From: Candidatus Staskawiczbacteria bacterium
GTDB taxonomy: Bacteria > Patescibacteriota > Minisyncoccia > Minisyncoccales > Staskawiczbacteraceae
Direction of reading: 5' to 3'
Length of the DNA: 27,697 nucleotides
Assembly (NCBI GenBank): GCA_943357015.1
Contig: CALRFZ010000004.1
Coordinates: 4,456-32,152, forward strand
Part shown: positions 15,009-23,100 of the stretch, in pieces
How the letters are laid out: every line of letters starts with the position of its first letter
How positions within the stretch are numbered: the stretch's first letter is position 1
The notes under the pieces: generated by a model
The model's database searches: none
Told to the model about the DNA's origin: nothing
The model's input: only the letters and a program-made list of their open reading frames with translations
Position numbers and translations under genes: made by a program

Positions 15009-16133
15009 TTAAATAGACTTAATCGGCATTACCACATACAAATAACTAGAATCTCCCACAGGCCTTAAAATACAAGGTCCATCTTCTTTACTAATATCAA
15101 ATAAAATTTCTGAACTTTTAATATTTAAAATTCCATCCAAAATATATTTATAATTAAAAGAAGCTTCAATTGACTCTCCTTCTATTTTAGCCGACAAACT
15201 TGAGGTATTTTCTCCCACGTCCTGACTTTTGGCAAAAATTTGCACTTCTTGTTTTTCCTTATTAACTGAAATTTTTACTTCATTAACTTTTCCAGAAAAT
15301 AGCGAAGCAGTTTTAATATGATTTAAAAATTCATCGCGTTTTACCGTTACATGAGTTTTAAATTGAGAGGGAATAATATCTTGATAGTTTGGGTATTCAC
15401 CTTCAATTAAACGTGAAGTAATTTGAGCTTGTGGATGATCAACCTCTTTCATAGGCAACTCAAATAATGCCTGATTTTGAGAAAAATATATTTTTACCGG
15501 CAATTCTTTATTTTCTAAAATATTCATTATTTCCCGCGCTGCTTTTTGAGGCAAAATAAAAGAGTGTTCTTTTTTGACATTTTCATCCATATGAATAGTT
15601 TTTTCTCCCAATCTAAAACTATCGGTCGCAACAATTTTAATTTGATTTTTTAAAAAAGAAAAATAAATCCCAGAAATTTCAGGACGAGACTGTGACTGTG
15701 AAGTTAAATCTATAACCTGAGAAATACCTTGGCAGATTTTTTTACTATCCACTAATAAATATTCTAAATCTTTAAATTCTGGAATAATAGGAAAGTCCTC
15801 AGGATTATTGCCCTGAATTTGAGTTTTTAAATTTCCACACTGAATATGCAGATTCTGACCCACCGACTCCATAACAATCTTTTCATTTGGTAAAGAAGAA
15901 ATAAAACTGGAAAGAAATTTGGCTGGCACCACTATTTTACCTTTATCAATTATCTTTACCAACATCCAAACCTTAATCGCTATTTCTAAATCCGTAGAAA
16001 CTAAACTCAAAAAACTATCCTCAATAACCATTAAAACATTATTTAGTATTGGTAAGGATAAATTTTTACCCACAATTCTTTCAATAATACTAATATTGGC
16101 TTTTAAATTTTCTTTTAAGACTTCTATTTTCAT
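15009..16133 (-). CDS. dnaN: DNA polymerase III beta sliding clamp
   Basis: The 374-aa protein has normal DnaN length, with three repeated clamp folds. Landmarks are MKIEVLKENLKANISIIERIV, PILNNVLMVIED, the VPAKFLSSFI segment opening the end of domain 1, DSFRLGEKTIHMDE with IVATDSFRL in domain 2, LIEGEYPNYQDIIP, and the C-terminal GDSSYLYVVMPIKSI, equivalent to the YVVMPMRL tail that lines the peptide-binding pocket. The dimeric ring holds polymerase and many repair proteins on DNA. It lies downstream of dnaA on the same strand after a 300-bp gap, the classic dnaA-dnaN order. Confidence 0.97.
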   Translation of the reverse strand: MKIEVLKENLKANISIIERIVGKNLSLPILNNVLMVIEDSFLSLVSTDLEIAIKVWMLVKIIDKGKIVVPAKFLSSFISSLPNEKIVMESVGQNLHIQCGNLKTQIQGNNPEDFPIIPEFKDLEYLLVDSKKICQGISQVIDLTSQSQSRPEISGIYFSFLKNQIKIVATDSFRLGEKTIHMDENVKKEHSFILPQKAAREIMNILENKELPVKIYFSQNQALFELPMKEVDHPQAQITSRLIEGEYPNYQDIIPSQFKTHVTVKRDEFLNHIKTASLFSGKVNEVKISVNKEKQEVQIFAKSQDVGENTSSLSAKIEGESIEASFNYKYILDGILNIKSSEILFDISKEDGPCILRPVGDSSYLYVVMPIKSI

Positions 16134-16433
16134 AAAAATATATAATGTGTGATTTTAATAGTTATTAGATTTTAAATTAAATATTTAATTTATTGTTATA
16201 GGTGAGGGTTATTTAATAGCTTTTGTGAAACTTTTTTATCCTATTTTTAAGCTAAATATAAATTTTATAAAGTGTTAATAAAAGAGTGGAAATTAATGGA
16301 AAATAAAAGGTATAAAGTTTTTTTGAATTTTTTATTACAATTAATTGGCAAGTTATTAGTATCTTTTTCCACTATTTTTCCACCAATCGCTTATATTCTA
16401 ATAACCACTCACCATCACCTATAAACTGTCAGA
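16134..16433. other. dnaA-dnaN intergenic region with inverted repeats, possible second half of the origin
   Basis: These 300 bp hold no gene. The sequence is very AT-rich. Two direct copies of TTTTTCCAC (16364-16372 and 16375-16383) face inverted look-alikes GTGGAAATT (16286-16294) and ATGGAAAAT (16296-16304). These differ from a DnaA box (TTATCCACA) at several positions. A longer inverted repeat joins 16197-16213 and 16400-16424: AATAACC, CTCACC and TATA blocks match, with short insertions in the right arm. In several bacteria the unwinding element lies downstream of dnaA, so a bipartite origin is possible but not shown. The dnaN promoter must also lie here unless dnaN is read from dnaA. 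Confidence 0.4.
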
Positions 16434-17804
16434 CTATCCACTATACACTCTTTGTTTTATAACGTTTAACTCTTCAGTTAATTTATTATTTTCTTGACTT
16501 TCCTGGAATATTTTTTTGTGCGCGTAAATAACAGTGGTGTGGTCTTTGCCTCCAAACTTTCTGGCAATCGCTGGAAAAGAATATTTTAATTCCTCGCGCA
16601 GTAAAAACATAGCAATTTGACGCGGACGGACAATTTCTTTGCGACGCGTGGGATTGAAAAGATTTTTTTCTTCCAGATTATAAAATTTAGCTACAATTTC
16701 AATAATTTTTTTATAATTGGCGACATTAAAAGGGGAAAAAACAAAGTTTTTTAATAATTTTTTGGTGGTTTCCAAATCTGGCACCGCGTTGTTGGTTTTG
16801 TAGCAAATTAATAAACTATTAAGCGCGCCTTCAAGTTCGCGAATATTTTTTTTAACATTAGACGCCACATATTCTAATACATCGTCTGGTAGAGAGATAT
16901 TTTTTTCTTGAAGTTTGGTCTTTAAAATTGCAAGCCGAGTTTCATAGTCTGGCAAGCTAACATCCACAATCATCCCCCCTTCAAATCGAGATCGCAAGCG
17001 TTCCTCTAATTCGGGAATGGCATTTGGCGGTTTATCACTAGAAAGTATAATTTGTTTATTTTTTTCATACAAAGAATTAAAGGTGTGGAAAAATTCTTCT
17101 TGAGTTTTATCTTTACCAGCTAAAAACTGTATATCGTCAATTATTAATAAATCAATTGATGATAGGCTGGCTTTAAAAATATCAATATTGTGATTTCTGA
17201 TGCCAGAAACTATACTGGAAACAAATTTTTCAGAAGAAATATAGCGAACCTTCTTTTTTTTGGGGTTATCGCTCACTTTATTTCCAATGGCTTGAATAAG
17301 ATGGGTTTTTCCAAGCCCAACTCCACCATAAATAAATAATGGGTTGTAGGTGTTGCCTACATTTTCTGATACTGCCAGTCCCGCAGCGTAAGCTAATTCA
17401 TTAAAAGATCCAACTACAAAATTTTCAAAAGTGTATCTTGGGTTAAGGTTGGTTTCTTTATTTATTTTAAATTCGTCAAATTTTAATTGACCAGCATCTA
17501 TTTTTTCAATTTCTTCTAAAACTTTTACTTCTTTTACGGCGTTAAAGTTTTTTAAAGATTGTGGCTTAATAACAAATTCTAATTCTTTAACGGAATTATC
17601 AGTGTCGTGGATGGTTTTTAGGATTAATTTATAATACTTATTTTTTAGCCATTCTTTTGAAAAGGCATTAGGGACTGAAATTATCATTTTTTCATCCTCC
17701 TTGGATATAATTTCAGTGTTTTGAAACCAAGTGGCAAAATTTGCCTTAGAAATATGAAGTTGCATCTGAGCTAAAACTGATTTCCAAATTTCACTATTTT
17801 CCAT
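16434..17804 (-). CDS. dnaA: chromosomal replication initiator DnaA
   Basis: The start is set at MENSEIWKSVLAQMQLHIS (456 aa), which matches the family's N-terminus; an ATG 7 codons upstream (17825) adds an atypical MQYCHLF. Domain I is at about 1-80, a linker at 81-122 and the AAA+ domain at about 123-345, with Walker A GGVGLGKTHL (161-170), Walker B LLIIDDIQFL and RLRSRFEGG. Domain IV (about 355-456) ends with the DNA-recognition helix segment KDHTTVIYAHKK. DnaA-ATP binds DnaA boxes and melts the origin. A promoter and a perfect DnaA box lie upstream, allowing autoregulation. Confidence 0.97.
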   Translation of the reverse strand: MENSEIWKSVLAQMQLHISKANFATWFQNTEIISKEDEKMIISVPNAFSKEWLKNKYYKLILKTIHDTDNSVKELEFVIKPQSLKNFNAVKEVKVLEEIEKIDAGQLKFDEFKINKETNLNPRYTFENFVVGSFNELAYAAGLAVSENVGNTYNPLFIYGGVGLGKTHLIQAIGNKVSDNPKKKKVRYISSEKFVSSIVSGIRNHNIDIFKASLSSIDLLIIDDIQFLAGKDKTQEEFFHTFNSLYEKNKQIILSSDKPPNAIPELEERLRSRFEGGMIVDVSLPDYETRLAILKTKLQEKNISLPDDVLEYVASNVKKNIRELEGALNSLLICYKTNNAVPDLETTKKLLKNFVFSPFNVANYKKIIEIVAKFYNLEEKNLFNPTRRKEIVRPRQIAMFLLREELKYSFPAIARKFGGKDHTTVIYAHKKIFQESQENNKLTEELNVIKQRVYSG

Positions 17805-17890
17805 AAATAAATGACAATACTGCACAAAAAACTAATAATTTTTTGCAAAATACTATTTTTAAACTAAATCTTATTAACAGGTTATTATAG

Positions 17891-17919
17891 ATGATAATAA
17901 TTCAATAAGCTGGTGTCAA
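17891..17919 (-). promoter_or_regulatory. dnaA: dnaA promoter
   Basis: On the minus strand, a perfect TTGACA (17919-17914), a 17-bp spacer and TATCAT (17896-17891). The start site would be near 17885, about 80 bases before the dnaA ATG. The DnaA boxes lie just upstream. Confidence 0.6.
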
Positions 17920-17941
17920 ATTAAAACAAAATCAGTGTGTT

Positions 17942-17961
17942 TGTTGATAAATTGTGGATAA
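17942..17961 (-). promoter_or_regulatory. pair of DnaA boxes
   Basis: One perfect (17953-17961) and one single-mismatch (17942-17950) copy of TTATCCACA on the minus strand, 11 bp start to start, placing them on the same face of the helix. Confidence 0.65.
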
Positions 17962-18056
17962 CTTGTGATTTAGTTTTTAAGACAGACGCACAATATAAAA
18001 TTAAAAAGTTAAAAATATATTTGTATTATTTGCCCTTGAATTTTAGTTTTTTTCAT

Positions 18057-18085
18057 TTGACCGATGATGTATTTTGTACTATACT
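18057..18085 (+). promoter_or_regulatory. promoter for rpmH-rnpA-yidC-khpB
   Basis: TTGACC (18057-18062), a 17-bp spacer and TATACT (18080-18085). The start site near 18092 leaves a leader of about 30 nt before the rpmH ATG. Confidence 0.6.
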
Positions 18086-18120
18086 GACTATATTATAATA
18101 ATTAAAAAAGATATACAAAT

Positions 18121-18255
18121 ATGAGTTTTACTTATAATCCAAAAAAGAAAAAAAGAGCCAGAACTCACGGCTTTTTAAAACGCCAGCAAACTAGCACTGG
18201 TAAAGCAGTTATTAAACGCCGAAGAGCTAAAGGCAGGAAAAAGCTATCAGTATAG
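18121..18255 (+). CDS. rpmH: 50S ribosomal protein L34 (bL34)
   Basis: The 44-codon frame opens [19 protein letters not shown] and ends GRKKLSV; it is highly basic. The pattern of a basic start, then R-x-HGFLKR, the [20 protein letters not shown] tail in outline, and the length are those of bL34. Most bacteria have MKRTFQPS at the start, so the SFTYNP opening is a little different. It sits first in the conserved rpmH-rnpA-yidC-jag order beside the origin. Confidence 0.96.
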   Translation: MSFTYNPKKKKRARTHGFLKRQQTSTGKAVIKRRRAKGRKKLSV

Positions 18256-18257
18256 GT

Positions 18258-18404
18258 GTAAATTTGAAATTTACAATTTGAAATTTGAATTCAATTTAAA
18301 ATATTTAAATTTAAAATAACCAAAACTTATAAGTGATTTTTTAAATTTAAATATTTAATCAATTATTGTTGATTTAAAATTGTAAATTTCAAATTTCAAA
18401 TTTA
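18258..18404. repeat. AT-rich inverted repeat pair between rpmH and rnpA
   Basis: The left arm from 18258 (TAAATTTGAAATTTACAATT and following) matches the reverse complement of the right arm (about 18370-18404, TTTAAAATTGTAAATTTC and following). A smaller hairpin, AATCAA/TTGATT, lies near 18357-18374. The units are the same as at 12391-12468. The 154-bp gap has no gene, and the repeat could form a large hairpin between the two reading frames. Confidence 0.5.
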
Positions 18405-18409
18405 CTAAT

Positions 18410-18748
18410 GTGTTGCCCAAGGAAAACAGGTTAACTAGAAAAAAAGATTTTGACACGGTTTTTAAAGGTGGGCAAAGCGCAAAGTATGATTTTTTAATAG
18501 TCAAGGTAATAAAAAATCATCTGCCGGAAAAACGTTTCGGTTTTGTGGTTAGTAAGAAAGTTTCCAATAAGGCAGTAGTTAGAAATAGTGTTAGGAGGAG
18601 ATTACAGAATACGGTTTTTAATATTTTAAGAGATGTTCAGTCGTCGGTAGACGTGGTAATTATTACGCTTCCTGGGATTGAAAAATTGGGATTTAGTGAA
18701 ATTGAAAAATCTGTAGGTCAGGTTTTTAAAAAATTAAAATTAATATAA
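18410..18748 (+). CDS. rnpA: ribonuclease P protein component
   Basis: The 112-aa protein starts at GTG 18410 (a TTG follows at once; an overlapping ATG at 18408 is in a closed frame). It has LPKENRLTRKKDFDTVFK at the N-terminus, FGFVVSKKVSNKAVVRNSVRRRLQ with the conserved RNR-type RNA-binding motif, and a DVVIITLPG strand near the end. RnpA binds the RNase P RNA and helps cleave 5' leaders from pre-tRNAs. Size and position between rpmH and yidC are standard. Confidence 0.96.
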   Translation: MLPKENRLTRKKDFDTVFKGGQSAKYDFLIVKVIKNHLPEKRFGFVVSKKVSNKAVVRNSVRRRLQNTVFNILRDVQSSVDVVIITLPGIEKLGFSEIEKSVGQVFKKLKLI

Positions 18749-18775
18749 AGGGTATTTACTTATCCTTGTAGTAAA

Positions 18776-19504
18776 ATGTTTGGATTTTTAGTAACTATTT
18801 TTGATATTATTCTTTATAATCCCCTCTTTAATTTTTTAGTAGTGCTTTATGAATATTTGCCCGGTAAAGATTTTGGTGTGGCAATTATTTTATTAACTAT
18901 TATTATCCGTTTAATTATTTACCCTCTTTCAGTTAAGGCGCTGGTATCTCAAACTGCCCTGCAAAAATTACAGCCCAAGTTGCAGGAAATTCAAAAACAA
19001 TTTAAAGACGATAAAGAAAAGCAGGCTAAAGAAACTATGGAGCTTTATCGCAGAGAAAAAGTAAATCCTTTTTCTGGCTTGCTTTTAGCTTTTGTTCAGT
19101 TGCCAATTTTAATTGCTTTGTATCGGGTTTTTTGGAACGGATTAAAACCTGAGGCTTTAAATAGTTTGTATAGCTTTGTGACCAATCCCGTGCACATTAA
19201 CGCCATATCAATTGGGATCGTAGATTTATCTAAGCCAAATTTATTTTTTGCAGTAATAGCTGGCATTGTTCAATTTTTTCAAACCAAAATGCTTTTGCCA
19301 AAGGTTGATAAAAATCAATCAAAAAGCAATGATATTGCGTCAATGATGCAAAAGCAAATGGTTTATATTTTCCCGATTATTACGGTTATTATTTTAATAA
19401 AATTACCTTCAGCGCTTGGTTTATATTGGATTGTTAGCGGAGTTTTTTCTATTGCACAGCAACATTTTTTGCTTAAAAAACAAGATAAAAACAAAATTTC
19501 ATGA
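18776..19504 (+). CDS. yidC: membrane protein insertase YidC/Oxa1
   Basis: The 242-aa protein is the short, Gram-positive-like form without the large periplasmic domain. A hydrophobic start is followed by GVAIILLTIIIRLIIYPLS, in which the Arg should lie in the hydrophilic membrane groove. A charged cytoplasmic hairpin (KLQPKLQEIQKQFKDDKEKQ) precedes NPFSGLLLAFVQLPILIALYRVFW and further helices ending LPSALGLYWIVSGVFSIAQQ. It inserts membrane proteins with or without SecYEG. Its TGA stop overlaps the next start codon as ATGA (19501-19504), so translational coupling with khpB is likely. Confidence 0.96.
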   Translation: MFGFLVTIFDIILYNPLFNFLVVLYEYLPGKDFGVAIILLTIIIRLIIYPLSVKALVSQTALQKLQPKLQEIQKQFKDDKEKQAKETMELYRREKVNPFSGLLLAFVQLPILIALYRVFWNGLKPEALNSLYSFVTNPVHINAISIGIVDLSKPNLFFAVIAGIVQFFQTKMLLPKVDKNQSKSNDIASMMQKQMVYIFPIITVIILIKLPSALGLYWIVSGVFSIAQQHFLLKKQDKNKIS

Positions 19505-19983
19505 TAGAAGATTTGGATATTGCAATTGTCAAGCAAGATGTGGCAGTTTTTTTGCAAAAAATGACTATAGATGGAGCTAGTGTGAAAGTGGAATCATCTT
19601 CCTTAAATACCAATGAAGGCAATCAAGATGTTGTAAATATTAACATCACCTTACCAGATCCTAAAATGTTAATTGGTCATAGTGGATATACTTTATTTGA
19701 TTTATCGCACCTATTTAAAATCATTTTAAATAAAAAGTTAAAAAAGTATTTTTACATTAATTTAGATATTAACGATTACAAAAAGAAAAAAGTTGAGTTT
19801 TTAAAAAATTTAGCAGAAAGCGTGGCTGATGAGGTGGTGTTAACTAAAGAAAAAAAAGTTTTATTGCCAATGCCAGCTTATGAAAGAAGAATTATTCACG
19901 CAAAATTAGCAGAACGGCAAGATGTTAAAACTGAAAGTCAGGGTGAGGGGCTGGATAGATGCGTGGTTGTAGCTTTGAGATAG
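19501..19983 (+). CDS. khpB: KH-R3H RNA-binding protein (KhpB/Jag), short form
   Basis: The 160-aa protein has a KH-type domain with the GxxG loop in MLIGHSGYTLFDLSHLF and a C-terminal R3H domain (MPAYERRIIHAKLAER, then a DRCVVVAL tail). The Jag_N domain found in many homologues is replaced by only a short start. KhpB/Jag binds RNA and in Firmicutes affects cell-wall growth and division. It overlaps the yidC stop by 4 bp and ends the origin-proximal operon. Confidence 0.9.
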   Translation: MIEDLDIAIVKQDVAVFLQKMTIDGASVKVESSSLNTNEGNQDVVNINITLPDPKMLIGHSGYTLFDLSHLFKIILNKKLKKYFYINLDINDYKKKKVEFLKNLAESVADEVVLTKEKKVLLPMPAYERRIIHAKLAERQDVKTESQGEGLDRCVVVALR

Positions 19984-20075
19984 TGTGGCTACCTTTAACA
20001 ATTAACCGTTAACTTAGCCGTTAACTTTTAATATTAAGCTTGCTGTTTTAAAATTACTGCATATAATAATTTTAA

Positions 20076-20108
20076 TAAAAAAATCCGCCAAATTTGGCGG
20101 ATTTTTTT
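20076..20108. terminator. bidirectional terminator between khpB and the giant surface protein gene
   Basis: A perfect 20-bp palindrome ATCCGCCAAATTTGGCGGAT (20083-20102) with an A-run before it and a T-run after it. It serves both convergent units. Confidence 0.9.
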
Positions 20109-20117
20109 GTGTTTTAT

Positions 20118-23100
20118 TTAGGGGATAATTGGGAATATATACATTCCTTTATTGTTGGGGCCGGAAATATATTCATTATTGTTTTTAAAGATTTGCTGGG
20201 CAAAGTAATCTATATCGTTATTTATAAACGAACATGATTCATTTAAATCTGATTCATTTTTTTTGTAATAAATGCTCAAGAAGTTTCCGCGGTTATATAC
20301 TGCTCCCGTGCATCGGTGGTTATAGTTTGATTTGGTGCAAGTATCTATTCCACCATTTACAGTTGGTTGTAATAATCCCTGATCTTTTAATAATTGATCT
20401 GGGCTTTCATAAGAAAAATAAGAAGAGCTTTGCGCGATATCCTTGGCCAATAAGTTAACATATCTTGGACCAACTAGTCTTTCTCCTCCATTATTTTGTG
20501 GACCACCATTGGGGCTAGCAGGACCACCATCTTCATAAAAACTAACACCACTACCAGTGTAATCTGCTTGGTGGGTGGCTTGATAATCGGGGTTTGTGCC
20601 ATTGATAATGTAAACAAATGACCATAGGGCTGATGAGCAAGTGTTAGATGTTGATGTGCTCGTGCTGGTTGCTAAATATGTACAAGATCCATTATCTTGG
20701 TTGGCGTTGGCATCAAAATTAGTAGCGCTAGGATCTGTACACCCAGGTTTTGGCGCAATGCAAGATCCGTCATCAGTGGTGGCTTTGGCATTATAGTTTA
20801 TGGCAGATGGGTTGGTGCAACCAGATACCGATAAGTAAGTGCAAGATCCGTCATCGGTTGTGGCGGTTGGGTCAAAGTTAGTGGCTAGTGGGTCTGTACA
20901 TCCCACCCCCGCCACTGCCAAACTAAAATTATTTAGTGAAGCTAAGAAAAAGTTTTTGGAATTAATTGTGGGTTTTTTGAGTAATGCTATATTATTTTTA
21001 GGTTGGTTATTTTTATTGTATGCGCTAGGGCCAGTATAAGTGTAAGTATAAGTGCAAACTTGAGTGGTATTGGTTATTAATTTAACATCTCCAAAACTAT
21101 CACAAGCACCGGAAATAGCTAAACTATACTTGTTGGCGGCAAAATCAAATGGCGAGGGTATATTATAGTTTCCAGATTCAAGTATTTGTGGCATTGCGTG
21201 AGCCAAGCTACTTGCAGGAGTTGCGCTAGTATTATCATAGTTAAAAATAAAAAAATTAAAGCTGGAGTTAATAAGTGGTCCACCAATAAATTCTATATTT
21301 AAACTTATAAATGATGGTTTTTCTTCATTGGTAAGTGTGCAAGTTTTTGGTACTCCTCCCTCTAAAGTAACTTGACCTGATTGATCGCAGTTGCCGGCAG
21401 TAAAAGAGCTGTTGTAATCTGGATCTTGAATTTCTGAAACCGTGTGAACGCCAGAACTAAAAGTTCTTGAAACTCCTGATATGACGGTGTTAGTGGTGTC
21501 AACGGCTAAAGGAAAATTGGCAATACCCTTTTTTTGTCCGTGGTTGATAACCACTTTAGTTACCGTAAGGTCAGCAGGTTTTTCTGTATTAGTAATAGTG
21601 CAGGTTTTAATGTCATTTGCATTTAATACTACATTGCCACCAGAATCACAATCACCGCTAAATGTAGTGTTATAGTGAAAGTTAGGTGTTACAGATACAA
21701 TATGAGGTATTGCTGAATAAGGATTTTGAGCTCCGTTAACTACTCCAATACCATCAACATAAAGAGTAAAATCATTTACAGTTTCAGTTCCACCATTTTT
21801 AATAAGAACATAGTTAACTGTCAATTTTCCTGTGGCACTGGTTGAGGGTGGTGTTACTGCAATCGGAGAGACTAATTCAATTAAACAAGTGCTAGAACAT
21901 CCATCACCAGAAACAGTATTGCCATCATCGCATTCTTCACCAGGTTCTCTGGTGCCATTTCCACAAATACTAGTGCCTGCCAAACCACTACTAGTAAGGC
22001 AATCAGCATTTGTAGTGCAGGCCATAGATGAACTAGTCCCGCAAGTACATTCACCCATAGTTAAATTGCAGGAATTGGTGGTGCAGGTCGTTGTAGTGGT
22101 AGGTGGTATTTTACACGAACCATTATCTACAGTAGCAGCTGGATTATAGTTTGTTGCAAGAGGGTTTTTGCAACCAAGCACAAAACAAGTGCCAGTTGGA
22201 ACGCCAACGGTAAATGGATTGAAATTTGTGACGGGTGGATTAGAACAAGCATTGATAGCGCAATCTCCAGTGTAAAGAGCGGGGGTGGGATCAGAACCAA
22301 TTGGAAAAAGGGATGAACAGGTACCAATCCCCGCAATACAATTTGCGTCATACGAAAAACAAGCAGTATTTATTGAAATACAGGAGCCATCATCGATGGT
22401 GGCTAAAGGGTTATAGTTGATTGCAAAACCGCTGGTGCAACCAGATACTGCCCCGGTACTAGTTGGAGGTAAAACCGGATTATAGTTGTAAGTAATATAA
22501 CAATCTCTATTGCTAGTACTAGTAAGTGTAAAATCGCGAGAAATCGTATTGCAGTCACCAGAAGTAAGTATGTCGAAATCAGGAAATATTTCTGGATCTA
22601 ATCTATAAATTCCAGGAGCAAGAGAAAATGTGCTAAGTGCTGGTGATTGAAATGTTCCTATCGTACTCATTAGATTGTAGCTATACAAGCCAATCATCGG
22701 ATCTTTGTTAATAATTCCATTGACCAACAAATGAACAGTTATTTTGTTGGTTGTGGGAATTGAGCCACAATCAGTTGGGCAACTAGTTATGGTTTCACCA
22801 CTATTACAGGTTAAATCTCCGCAAACCGCACCAGTCGTCGGTGGTGTCGTCGGTGTCGTACTCGAACAATTATATGTTAAATTTTCCCATACACCAGTTG
22901 AGCTGTTGTAATGAATCCAGTTTTGGGGGTTGCCATTTATTTTCCATTGGCCACCACTAAAATAACCCTCTACCATATTATTGGTATTAAGATCAATCTG
23001 CCAATACCAAACACCGCCCCTTAAATACCATCTTTCTATTCTTCCACCTTCAGAGTTATTTTGCCAGTCTTGAACTGGAAGGCCAAGATATGTGTAATTA

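Larger units (their letters stand above)
17805..18120. other. probable replication origin (dnaA-rpmH intergenic region)
   Basis: This 316-bp AT-rich gap between divergent dnaA and rpmH is the conserved bacterial oriC position. A perfect DnaA box lies at 17953-17961 (TGTGGATAA, i.e. TTATCCACA on minus). TGTTGATAA at 17942-17950 differs at one base and is 11 bp away in the same orientation. TTATTAACA at 17871-17879 differs at two. The dnaA and rpmH promoters flank the boxes. Few boxes compared with well-studied origins is the main caution. No gene is seen here. Confidence 0.6.

Noticed and set aside
20003..20030. Short direct repeat of CCGTTAACTT after khpB
   Set aside because: Only two 10-bp copies in a low-complexity stretch; no structure or function can be supported.
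20690..20900. Regularly spaced repeats that could suggest a CRISPR array
   Set aside because: They encode in-frame DDGSC protein repeats and have unequal spacing and diverged sequence.
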